Assembly: GCA_023135025.1 (NCBI GenBank)
Contig: JAGLTY010000141.1
Location: forward strand, 1-5,975
DNA: 5,975 bases
Source: Bacteroidales bacterium
GTDB taxonomy: Bacteria > Bacteroidota > Bacteroidia > Bacteroidales > GCA-2748055
Direction of reading: 5' to 3'
This document shows, piece after piece, positions 1-5,975 of this stretch. The notes beneath the pieces are model-generated. The model searched no databases, had not been told where the DNA came from, and saw only the letters and a list, made by a program, of their open reading frames with translations. A program made the position numbers and the translations under genes. Within the stretch, counting starts at the first letter, position 1. Each line of letters starts with the position of its first letter.

Positions 1-225
1 ATGCCCGATATCTATAAATTTTCGGCTTCGGATGTAAAAATTGGAATTACCGACCGCTCCAGGAACAGAATATACCTGATCAATTCTGATGGTTCCCTTT
101 ACGAAGGTTTTCCACTGGAGGGTTCCACCAGGTTCAGTATCGGGTATTTTACAGGTTCCGACAGCAGATTCAATCTGATTGTCGGAAGTGAAAACAATTT
201 CCTTTACAATTATTCAATTGAGTAG
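1..225 (+). CDS. C-terminal fragment of a beta-propeller-like protein (5' end cut by window)
   Basis: The frame is open from the first base to a TAG at 223-225, giving 74 residues. The sequence reads like the last blades of a beta-propeller. A strand (residues 12-16, KIGIT) leads into a turn and then IYLINSDGSLYEGFPLEG (residues 24-41), the kind of strand-turn-strand seen in WD40/PQQ-like repeats. The final strand pair ends in NLIVGSENNFLYNYSIE. There is no signal peptide and the piece is far too short to form a propeller, so the ATG at base 1 is most likely an internal methionine and the true start lies upstream of the window. The stop is 2 bp from the next start, which suggests co-transcription with the lipoprotein gene. 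I cannot name a specific family or function. A propeller is the best structural guess, from pattern only. Confidence 0.6.
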   Translation: MPDIYKFSASDVKIGITDRSRNRIYLINSDGSLYEGFPLEGSTRFSIGYFTGSDSRFNLIVGSENNFLYNYSIE

Positions 226-227
226 CC

Positions 228-1865
228 ATGAGGAAAAATTTACTTTATAGCACGATATTCTTGCTGGCCGGAGGCCTCTTTTTGACCTCCTGTCACAAAG
301 AGTACTTTCAACTGGGGAGACTATCCGATGAGATGGAGATTCATACAGATCTGGTGGCTCCGCTGCTATATGGATCCATGACCATGAGTGATATTGTAGC
401 ACTGTTTGATTCTTCCGGTTTTGTAGGTGAATTTGAAGATGGTCTTATTTACCTTACCTATGCCGATACCCTGGTGGATGTAATGGTGGATACACTCGAT
501 CTGGTAGTCGATGGTCTTTACAGTGAAATATATTATGATGCTGAGATAGGCGATAACCCCATTTTCATCGGCAGCTCCATTGGTGATACCGTACACTTTA
601 CAAAAAGTAAATACTTCAGCTTTGAGACAGTGGGCGACAACCGATTGGATAGTATTCTATTCAAGGGGGGAGAGTTGTTAACTGAGATGGAGAGCACTTT
701 TCAGCATGCTGGATTTTTAACTGTCAGCAGTGAGTATATCCTGGACAGTGACAGGAACCCATATACCTACACCATGGTAATCAGTGATCCCAGCGGAGAC
801 TTTAGCTGGTCGGAGAGCCATGAGCTGGATGGCTATTTCCTTGAAACAGATCAACAGGGTGATTCCAGCGTATTCAGGATGGATTATGACCTGGCTCTGA
901 TCAACAGCGGCAACCCTGTAAATCCGGGGGATTTTTGCGAAATCAACTCCAGCTTCCTGGATATGGGATTTTACAGCTTGTTTGGTTTTGTGGATCCAAA
1001 TGAGGTAGTCTCAGAAAGTGGAGTGCTGGATATCCCTATCTACTCAGATGTTCCTGAGCTGACACACCTGAAACTTGCCGATCCGCGAATCAATATATTC
1101 ACAGAGAGTTCACTGGGGATACCATTTGAACTGGAAGTTGATAGTGTCATTGCCACTGCGGAGAACGGCACCACTGAAACACTTGAGTTTTATGAAGGGC
1201 ACCCATTCATCATACCGGCCCCAACAATAGATATGGTGGGTGAAACGGCGTATGGCGAGTTTCATATCAACAACCAGACTTCCAATTTTCAGGATTTGCT
1301 GAACATTGCCCCTCATACCCTCTCGTACAGGGTGACGGGCGACATCGGGTCGCAGAGTCAGAACCATTTCCTGCTCGATACCAGCAGATTTATGACGGAG
1401 GCGGAATTTATGCTGCCACTTGATCTGAGTTTTTCGGAATATGCCCTGGTGGATACCCTCGAATTTGAAGTGGGAGAAGAGGGGCTCGATACCTCGATTG
1501 TGAAAGATGTGGTGATTGCTCTCTCTACCGTCAATGAGTTGCCCATCGAATTGGGTATGCAGGTCTACCTGCTGGATGAAACATACATGGTACTTGACTC
1601 TGTTTTTGATGGTGATCCCGTATTTCTCACCTCCTCGGATGTGGACAGTGAAGGGAGGCTGTTGGCTGCCAGTGAAGATAGCAACAGCATAAACTTTCCT
1701 GCAGAGAAACTGGGAACACTTGAGCAGACGCAATTCATAAGGATCGAGGCACGAATGGTCACCTCCGGAGCCGGAGATCAGTTTGTAAAATTCTATTCCG
1801 ATTATTCACTGGATTTTGAGATTTCCTTTTATGCCAATCTCAGAATAAATACAAGGGAGCTATGA
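228..1865 (+). CDS. Hypothetical Bacteroidota lipoprotein, beta-sandwich-like, 545 aa
   Basis: The N-terminus is a type II (lipoprotein) signal peptide: basic MRKN, a hydrophobic core at residues 5-19, and the lipobox L19-T20-S21-C22, so the mature protein should begin at Cys22 and be lipid-anchored. The rest is rich in Asp, Glu and alternating hydrophobic residues, as in secreted beta-sandwich proteins. It has no transmembrane segment and no catalytic motif I recognise. Three stretches resemble patterns I associate with uncharacterised Bacteroidota lipoproteins: an N-terminal DLVAPLLYGSMTMSDIV (residues 41-57), an LEA/Ig-like strand pair around ADPRINIFTESSLGIPFELE (284-303), and a second around LPIELGMQVYLLDETYMVLD (438-457). 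The C-terminal part (about 503-540) is another predicted beta hairpin. The start is fixed by the signal peptide. It lies 2 bp after the upstream stop and has no Shine-Dalgarno sequence. The stop overlaps the next start by 4 bp. Function is unknown; an envelope or surface role with the adjacent outer-membrane protein is inferred. Confidence 0.85.
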   Translation: MRKNLLYSTIFLLAGGLFLTSCHKEYFQLGRLSDEMEIHTDLVAPLLYGSMTMSDIVALFDSSGFVGEFEDGLIYLTYADTLVDVMVDTLDLVVDGLYSEIYYDAEIGDNPIFIGSSIGDTVHFTKSKYFSFETVGDNRLDSILFKGGELLTEMESTFQHAGFLTVSSEYILDSDRNPYTYTMVISDPSGDFSWSESHELDGYFLETDQQGDSSVFRMDYDLALINSGNPVNPGDFCEINSSFLDMGFYSLFGFVDPNEVVSESGVLDIPIYSDVPELTHLKLADPRINIFTESSLGIPFELEVDSVIATAENGTTETLEFYEGHPFIIPAPTIDMVGETAYGEFHINNQTSNFQDLLNIAPHTLSYRVTGDIGSQSQNHFLLDTSRFMTEAEFMLPLDLSFSEYALVDTLEFEVGEEGLDTSIVKDVVIALSTVNELPIELGMQVYLLDETYMVLDSVFDGDPVFLTSSDVDSEGRLLAASEDSNSINFPAEKLGTLEQTQFIRIEARMVTSGAGDQFVKFYSDYSLDFEISFYANLRINTREL

Positions 1866-3316
1866 GGATAATCAACAGGGTTATTGTTAGCCTGGTATTG
1901 CTATTGGGAGCAGGTTTGCAGGGATGGTCGCAGACCAATAATACCCTCTTTTTTATGAATGGGGTTCCTCAGTCAAACAGAATTAATCCTGCACGTCAGC
2001 CCGAATGCGGGTTCTATTTTGGGATCCCCTTACTTTCTCCGACAACAATTCACACATCATCAAGTTCACTTGCATTTGGTGATGTGATATACCCCCATCC
2101 AACGGAGGATTCCCTGATTACATTTCTTCATCCACTGGGTGACCAACAGGCCTTTCTGAATAAACTGAAGCCATTGAATCTGATGCTTTCTGATATGGGG
2201 GTCTCACTTATTTCCTTTGGATTTCGTACCGGAGCAGGCTTTTTTACATTGGATGTTAGTTCCAGGGTAGAAGGGAACATCTACTTCCCGGGCGACCTGC
2301 CAAGACTGGTGCTGGAAGGTGCCGATGAAGGTGAAACATATACGATGGATGGTATGGGGACTGATATTACAGGCTTTGATGAAATTGCAGTTGGCTGGTC
2401 GGGGGCAATTGGGAACAGGTGGCAGATAGGAGTGCGTGGAAAGGCCTATTTTGGTCTTGCAAACCTCTCCACAACCCATTCGGAGTTTTCGGTGACGACC
2501 TCGGAGGAAGTCTGGAACATTCATTCGGATATGGAATTTGATGCTTCACTTCCGTTTGCGGATGTGATCTATAATGAAGATGGGATGATTGAGGATATTA
2601 TCATTGACGAGGAGCTGAGGAATATGAGCCCCATGGCTTTTGCCAGACAGGCATTTAGCAGTAAAAATTTTGGATTGGGTATCGATCTGGGTGTTGATTA
2701 CAGACCATCTGATCAATGGCTGCTCAGTGCCAGTCTTCTGGATCTTGGCTATATCCGCTGGACCGATGAGGTCCATGAAGTCAGCTTTAAGACAGATTAT
2801 GACTATACAGGCCTGGAGGTGAATCCGCTTGAGTTTTCCGGGGAACGTACTTTCAGTGAGTATTTGGACAGCTCTTTAACTGCGTTGGCAGATACACTGG
2901 CAGGTGAGCTGGAATTTACCCCCGGAAAGATCTACAGCCGCCGCCTCAGCACGAAGGTATTTATAGGCGCTTCCTGGTATGTTACGCCAAATATCAATTT
3001 CGGATTGCTCTCCAGAACAGATTTCCTTAAAGAAACCATTATCGAAGAGGTCACAGCTTCTGCTAATTTCGCTGCAGGACGGGTTCTGAATTTTACACTG
3101 AGCTACTCTTATATCAATGGTTATTTAAAAAATTTCGGAGCCGGGATCTCTTTCAACACGGGTCCGGTGAATCTATATGTGATCTCAGACAATGCGCTGA
3201 ATGCACTATTCTGGCCACATGAGGCAAAATCAGCAAACATCTGGTTTGGAATGAACCTGGTTTTTGGTTATCAGCAGTTTTCGAAGCTGGACCGGGACAG
3301 GCCCCTGGTATATTAG
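1862..3316 (+). CDS. DUF5723-like secreted / outer-membrane beta-barrel protein, 484 aa
   Basis: A Sec signal peptide is clear: MRIINR, a hydrophobic core at residues 7-19, and a probable cleavage near W22-S23-Q24. The mature start, with NTLFFMNGVPQSNRINPA (residues 27-44), matches what I recall of DUF5723 family proteins of Bacteroidota, in which an 'MxxxPQSNxxNPA' segment follows the signal peptide. Much of the rest alternates polar and hydrophobic residues in long amphipathic strands, for example around 268-292 and 365-470, ending near NIWFGMNLVFGYQ. That fits an outer-membrane beta-barrel. The acidic segment between (around 230-255) may be a loop. The ATG overlaps the TGA of the lipoprotein gene (ATGA, 1862-1865), so translation is probably coupled. 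A GGGAG at 1855-1859 sits only 2 bp from the ATG, too close for a standard ribosome-binding site. The family has no established biochemical function that I know of. The family call is from memory of motifs, not a search. Confidence 0.82.
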   Translation: MRIINRVIVSLVLLLGAGLQGWSQTNNTLFFMNGVPQSNRINPARQPECGFYFGIPLLSPTTIHTSSSSLAFGDVIYPHPTEDSLITFLHPLGDQQAFLNKLKPLNLMLSDMGVSLISFGFRTGAGFFTLDVSSRVEGNIYFPGDLPRLVLEGADEGETYTMDGMGTDITGFDEIAVGWSGAIGNRWQIGVRGKAYFGLANLSTTHSEFSVTTSEEVWNIHSDMEFDASLPFADVIYNEDGMIEDIIIDEELRNMSPMAFARQAFSSKNFGLGIDLGVDYRPSDQWLLSASLLDLGYIRWTDEVHEVSFKTDYDYTGLEVNPLEFSGERTFSEYLDSSLTALADTLAGELEFTPGKIYSRRLSTKVFIGASWYVTPNINFGLLSRTDFLKETIIEEVTASANFAAGRVLNFTLSYSYINGYLKNFGAGISFNTGPVNLYVISDNALNALFWPHEAKSANIWFGMNLVFGYQQFSKLDRDRPLVY

Positions 3317-3329
3317 TTGTTGCGGCGGC

Positions 3330-4079
3330 CTACGATCTCTTGATCTGCTTGGCCATATTGGTAGCAAAAACAAAATTATTCAGTGCTACATTGTCGGTTT
3401 TGAGAATCTCTGTTCTTGAACCCTCCCAACATTTGCATCCTTTGTAGATAAAGATGACCTTATCGCCAATCTCCAGAACTGAATTCATATCATGCGAATT
3501 TACAATGGTGGTCATCTGGAACTCTTCGGTGAGTTCCTTGATCAGGTTATCAATAACGATACCGGTTTCAGGGTCCAGTCCGGAGTTGGGTTCATCACAG
3601 AGAAGGTACCTTGGATTAAGAGCAATGGCACGGGCAATAGCGACCCTTTTTTTCATCCCTCCACTCAACTCGGCAGGGTACAATCCATTGGAACCGGTTA
3701 CTTTTACCCTCTCAAGGCAGAAATTGGCACGATCCAGTTTATCATTTCTGGTTTGACTGGTGAACATATCAAGAGGGAAGAGGACATTATCCTCTACGGT
3801 AAGCGAATCGAATAGTGCGGCCCCCTGAAAAAGAACGCCCATCTCTTTGCGGATCTGTTGTCTTGAGGGGGTATCCAGGTGACTGAATTTCTGGTGATCG
3901 TACCAGATCTCTCCTTCATCCACTTCAATCAGGCCGACGATAGATTTTAGCAGAACCGTTTTTCCTGAACCACTTCGACCGATAATCAGGTTGCATTTCC
4001 CTTTTTCAAACCTGGCACTCACATCGTTGAGTACAAAATCGCTTTCATAGCTTTTAAAAAGATTTTTGACCTCGATCAT
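3330..4079 (-). CDS. mlaF: MlaF-like ABC transporter ATP-binding protein (MCE-type phospholipid transport)
   Basis: This is a complete 249-residue ABC ATPase with every core motif: Walker A GRSGSGKT (34-41), Q-loop Gln85 in LFQGAALFDSLTVEDNV (83-99), signature LSGGM (138-142), Walker B YLLCDEP (158-164) with Glu163 catalytic, D-loop SGLDP (166-170) and H-loop His196. The FQGAALFDSLTVEDNV segment and the LSGGMKKRVAIARAI stretch are typical of the MlaF/Mkl/TGD3 group, which powers lipid movement between inner and outer membranes through an MlaE permease. The protein acts at the cytoplasmic face of the inner membrane. Its ATG overlaps the mlaE stop by 4 bp (ATGA, 4076-4079), consistent with an operon and coupled translation. 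The C-terminal tail after residue 210 contains a Cys-Lys-Cys (215-217) of no known significance. The gene ends 13 bp from the stop of the convergent DUF5723-like gene. Substrate and direction of transport cannot be told from sequence. Confidence 0.93.
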   Translation of the reverse strand: MIEVKNLFKSYESDFVLNDVSARFEKGKCNLIIGRSGSGKTVLLKSIVGLIEVDEGEIWYDHQKFSHLDTPSRQQIRKEMGVLFQGAALFDSLTVEDNVLFPLDMFTSQTRNDKLDRANFCLERVKVTGSNGLYPAELSGGMKKRVAIARAIALNPRYLLCDEPNSGLDPETGIVIDNLIKELTEEFQMTTIVNSHDMNSVLEIGDKVIFIYKGCKCWEGSRTEILKTDNVALNNFVFATNMAKQIKRS

Positions 4080-4816
4080 GTCAGGATGGTTCTGGTAAGA
4101 ATGAGGTTTGCCAGCAGGATTAAAATACTGCTCTGCACCACGGCCCTGGTACTGGATCTTCCTACTTCCACAGCTCCTCCTTTAACATTGTAGCCGAAAT
4201 AGGAGGAGACAGAGGTGATAATGATGGCATAGAATACTGTTTTGGTCAGAGCATAGCTAATGTAGTATGGATAGAATGCATACTGGATTCCATAAACATA
4301 ATCCGATGGAGGCATTACCCCACCAAGTGTGCAGGCGAGGTAACCCCCGAAAAGGCCAACCATGATACTGAGCAGGCATAAAATGGGAAAGAACAGTACA
4401 GCAGCAATAATTCTTGGAAGAATCAGGTAGGAAGCTGAATTAATTCCCATCACTTCCAGGGCATCAATCTGTTCGGTAATTCGCATCATCCCCAGTTCAG
4501 AAGCGATACTTGACCCCACCTTACCGGCCAGGATCAGTGCCACCATGGTGGAGGAAAACTCCAGGAGAAGTGAATCTCGTACAGTTACACCCACAAGGTA
4601 TTTGGGGAGAAGAGGGTTTTCAATGTTAAAATTGGTCTGAATGGTAATAACTGCTCCCACAAAAAGAGAGATGACCACCACGATAGGAAAGGAGTTGATA
4701 CCTACCTTCTCTATCTCCCTCATGGTTTGACGGTATAAAATGGAGTGTTTTTCGGGCTGACTGAACGCCCTTCCCATCAGCAGAAAGTAAGATCCTATAT
4801 GTGAGAGCAACTTCAT
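4076..4816 (-). CDS. mlaE: MlaE-like ABC transporter permease (MCE-type phospholipid transport)
   Basis: This 246-residue integral membrane protein is the usual length for MlaE permeases. The family hallmark is complete: GKVGSSIASELGMMR (98-112) followed by ITEQIDALEVMG (113-124), the cytoplasmic coupling region that contacts the ATPase. Hydrophobic segments fall at about 43-61, 86-97, 131-162, 186-206 and 226-245. An N-terminal amphipathic part (about 1-40) with basic residues precedes the first of these, as in other MlaE proteins. The C-terminal GYNVKGGAVEVGRSSTRAVV (208-227) is also characteristic. It forms the transmembrane dimer of a lipid transporter in the inner membrane with the MlaF ATPase encoded directly downstream. 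The ATG at 4816-4814 follows an AT-rich leader without a Shine-Dalgarno sequence. No MCE-domain gene is linked within the window, so the third component must lie elsewhere. Confidence 0.93.
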   Translation of the reverse strand: MKLLSHIGSYFLLMGRAFSQPEKHSILYRQTMREIEKVGINSFPIVVVISLFVGAVITIQTNFNIENPLLPKYLVGVTVRDSLLLEFSSTMVALILAGKVGSSIASELGMMRITEQIDALEVMGINSASYLILPRIIAAVLFFPILCLLSIMVGLFGGYLACTLGGVMPPSDYVYGIQYAFYPYYISYALTKTVFYAIIITSVSSYFGYNVKGGAVEVGRSSTRAVVQSSILILLANLILTRTILT

Positions 4817-4948
4817 ATGCTCAAAACAATTTCATGTAATATATCAATTATTGTATAAAACATCTTGAGTGTCTGAACTATTCATTAAAAAGCGACTATA
4901 TTTAGTGTATGTAGATAAATAGAACATATTCATTTTCCTTTTAATATA
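4817..4948. promoter_or_regulatory. Divergent intergenic region between mlaE and manC
   Basis: These 132 bp are AT-rich and hold no open frame worth calling. Both flanking genes read outward, so promoters for both must lie here or overlap the gene starts. On the plus strand, TATATTTA at 4897-4904 matches the Bacteroidota -7 consensus TAnnTTTG at all but the last base and lies 44 bp before the manC ATG. No TTTG-like -33 element sits at the expected distance upstream, so the promoter call is weak. I found no convincing minus-strand promoter for mlaE. The manC start is preceded by TTTTAATATA rather than a Shine-Dalgarno sequence, as is common in this phylum. Confidence 0.5.
4875..4934 (+). repeat. 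Near-perfect 12/13-bp direct repeat in the divergent promoter region
   Basis: GAACTATTCATT at 4875-4886 recurs as GAACATATTCATT at 4922-4934. The two copies are identical apart from one inserted A. The copies start 47 bp apart and flank the candidate -7 element at 4897-4904. This could be a paired regulator-binding site for the divergent genes, but two copies in AT-rich DNA may also be chance. Confidence 0.35.
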
Positions 4949-5975
4949 ATGGACAAGAATAAATATTGTGTAATTATGGCAGGTGGCATAGGCAGTCGTT
5001 TCTGGCCCCTGAGTAAAACAGAACGCCCCAAGCAGTTCCTGGATATTCTTGGAACAGGAAGAACCCTTTTACAACAGACTTACGACAGGTTTCACAAGAT
5101 CATGCCTCCCGATCATATTTTTGTTGTAAGTAACCTTGAGTATATAGAGATTATTGCCGATCAGCTTCCTGAAATACCAGAAGAGAATATACTCCTGGAG
5201 CCCTTACGTCGTAATACAGCTCCATGTATTGATTATGCTAATTTCAGGATCTATCAGAAAAATCCGATGGCCAGGATCATAGTAGCTCCTTCAGATCACC
5301 TGATTGTGAAGGAGGAGGAATTTCTTCGATCCGTTGAGCAGGGTCTTGAGTTTGTGGCATCTAATGATGCACTGCTGACCCTTGGAATTGTTCCCAGTCG
5401 TCCGGAGACTGGTTATGGGTATATCCAATCCATTGAAAAGCAGGTGAAAGGATATGAATCACTGGCCCTTAGAAAGGTGAAGACTTTTACCGAAAAACCG
5501 GATCTTAATCTGGCCCAGGTGTTTCTCGAGAGTGGTGACTTTTACTGGAATGCCGGTATTTTCTTCTGGTCACTCGAGACCATTATGAACTCTTTTGAGA
5601 TGTACCTTCCAGAGATTCATTCCCTTTTTAAGGAGGGTAAAGAGGTTTTTGGGACAGAGAATGAAAAGGGATTCATTCATGAAACCTACGGGAAGTGCCG
5701 TAATGTCAGCATCGATTATGGAATTATGGAGAAAGCGGATAATGTGTTTGTGCTGGTTTCGGATTTTGGTTGGTCAGATCTTGGAACATGGGGATCACTT
5801 TACGAACAACTGCTTAAGGATGAACGCCAGAATTCGGTTACAGGAAAGCATGTCTTTTTGTATGAATCCACGGGAAATATTGTAAATGTTCAGGACGATA
5901 TGCTGGTTGTACTCCAGGGGCTGGAGGACTTTATAGTCGTACAGAATGAAAAGGTCGTCCTGGTCTGTAAGCGCG
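4949..5975 (+). CDS. manC: Mannose-1-phosphate guanylyltransferase (3' end cut by window)
   Basis: The enzyme joins mannose-1-phosphate and GTP to give GDP-mannose and diphosphate in the cytoplasm. GDP-mannose is the donor for mannose and the precursor of fucose and related sugars in surface glycans. The frame runs 342 codons to the window edge without a stop. The nucleotidyltransferase signature is complete: MAGGIGSRFWPLS (10-22) with the conserved PKQF (27-30). Further motifs are APSDHL (113-118) with Asp116 as probable metal ligand, ETGYGYI, the sugar-binding TEKP (181-184), FYWNAGIFFW (198-207), SIDYGIMEKA (254-263) and DFGWSDLGTW (272-281). From memory, single-domain enzymes of this type in Bacteroidota are about 360 residues, so only a short C-terminal piece should be missing and no fused isomerase domain is expected. 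The ATG at 4949 is chosen because an in-frame TAA lies at 4916-4918 with no other ATG after it, and the next ATG (codon 10) falls inside the signature loop. Confidence 0.93.
   Translation, partial: MDKNKYCVIMAGGIGSRFWPLSKTERPKQFLDILGTGRTLLQQTYDRFHKIMPPDHIFVVSNLEYIEIIADQLPEIPEENILLEPLRRNTAPCIDYANFRIYQKNPMARIIVAPSDHLIVKEEEFLRSVEQGLEFVASNDALLTLGIVPSRPETGYGYIQSIEKQVKGYESLALRKVKTFTEKPDLNLAQVFLESGDFYWNAGIFFWSLETIMNSFEMYLPEIHSLFKEGKEVFGTENEKGFIHETYGKCRNVSIDYGIMEKADNVFVLVSDFGWSDLGTWGSLYEQLLKDERQNSVTGKHVFLYESTGNIVNVQDDMLVVLQGLEDFIVVQNEKVVLVCKR

Noticed and set aside
1110..1733. A 207-codon open frame on the minus strand inside the lipoprotein gene
   Set aside because: It lies fully within a plus-strand gene with a clear lipobox and a 545-codon frame. 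Its translation has no recognisable domain or signal, and it looks like a shadow of the coding strand.
3291..3310. Imperfect hairpin at the end of the DUF5723-like gene (ACCGGG pairing with CCCTGGT)
   Set aside because: The stem has a bulge, lies before the stop codon and has no T-run after it, so it does not qualify as an intrinsic terminator.
3588..3608. DEPNSGLDP in place of the common DEPTSGLDP at the MlaF Walker B/D-loop
   Set aside because: As far as I recall, Asn at this place is usual in Bacteroidota MlaF-like ATPases, and the catalytic Asp and Glu are intact, so it is not an anomaly.
3454..3815. Two overlapping plus-strand open frames of about 100 codons opposite mlaF
   Set aside because: The minus strand here encodes all motifs of an ABC ATPase. 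The plus-strand frames are antisense shadows without domain features.
4822..4829. TTGTTTTG on the minus strand as a -7 element for mlaE
   Set aside because: It has one mismatch to TAnnTTTG but lies only 5 bp before the mlaE ATG, and no -33 element is correctly spaced. It would require a leaderless message.
4845..4853. Small dyad CAAT-T-ATTG in the divergent intergenic region
   Set aside because: Only 4 bp per arm, the symmetry does not extend outward, and such dyads are common in AT-rich DNA.
5595..5885. A 96-codon plus-strand open frame inside manC
   Set aside because: It is an out-of-frame reading of the manC gene, whose own frame carries the conserved SIDYGIMEKA and GWSDLGTW motifs across the same bases.

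Overview
The window looks like chromosomal DNA from a member of the Bacteroidota. The evidence is a surface-type lipoprotein followed by a DUF5723-like outer-membrane protein, a Bacteroidota-style MlaE/MlaF pair, AT-rich translation starts with little Shine-Dalgarno sequence, and moderate GC content. No rRNA, tRNA, CRISPR array, transposase or phage gene is visible. The protein-coding density is very high.

Left half (1-3316, plus strand): three collinear, tightly packed genes. The first is the C-terminal end of a protein with beta-propeller-like sequence, cut by the window edge. Two bases later comes a 545-residue lipoprotein of unknown function with a clear lipobox. It overlaps by 4 bp (ATGA) a 484-residue secreted, beta-rich protein resembling the DUF5723 family. 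The spacing suggests one transcript and translational coupling, and all three products are probably cell-envelope proteins.

Middle (3330-4816, minus strand): an mlaE-mlaF pair, again overlapping by 4 bp (ATGA). It encodes the permease and ATPase of an MCE-type phospholipid ABC transporter. No MCE (MlaD-like) substrate-binding gene follows it here. The mlaF stop lies only 13 bp from the stop of the convergent DUF5723-like gene, with no clear terminator between them.

Right part (4817-5975): a 132-bp AT-rich divergent intergenic region separates mlaE from a plus-strand mannose-1-phosphate guanylyltransferase gene (manC-like), which runs off the right edge after 342 codons. The intergenic region holds a near-perfect 12-13 bp direct repeat and a weak Bacteroidota-type -7 element.

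Taken together, the genes concern envelope biogenesis: outer-membrane or surface proteins, lipid trafficking and GDP-mannose supply for glycans. I see no strong sign of a new defence or mobile system. The least understood part is the propeller-lipoprotein-barrel trio.
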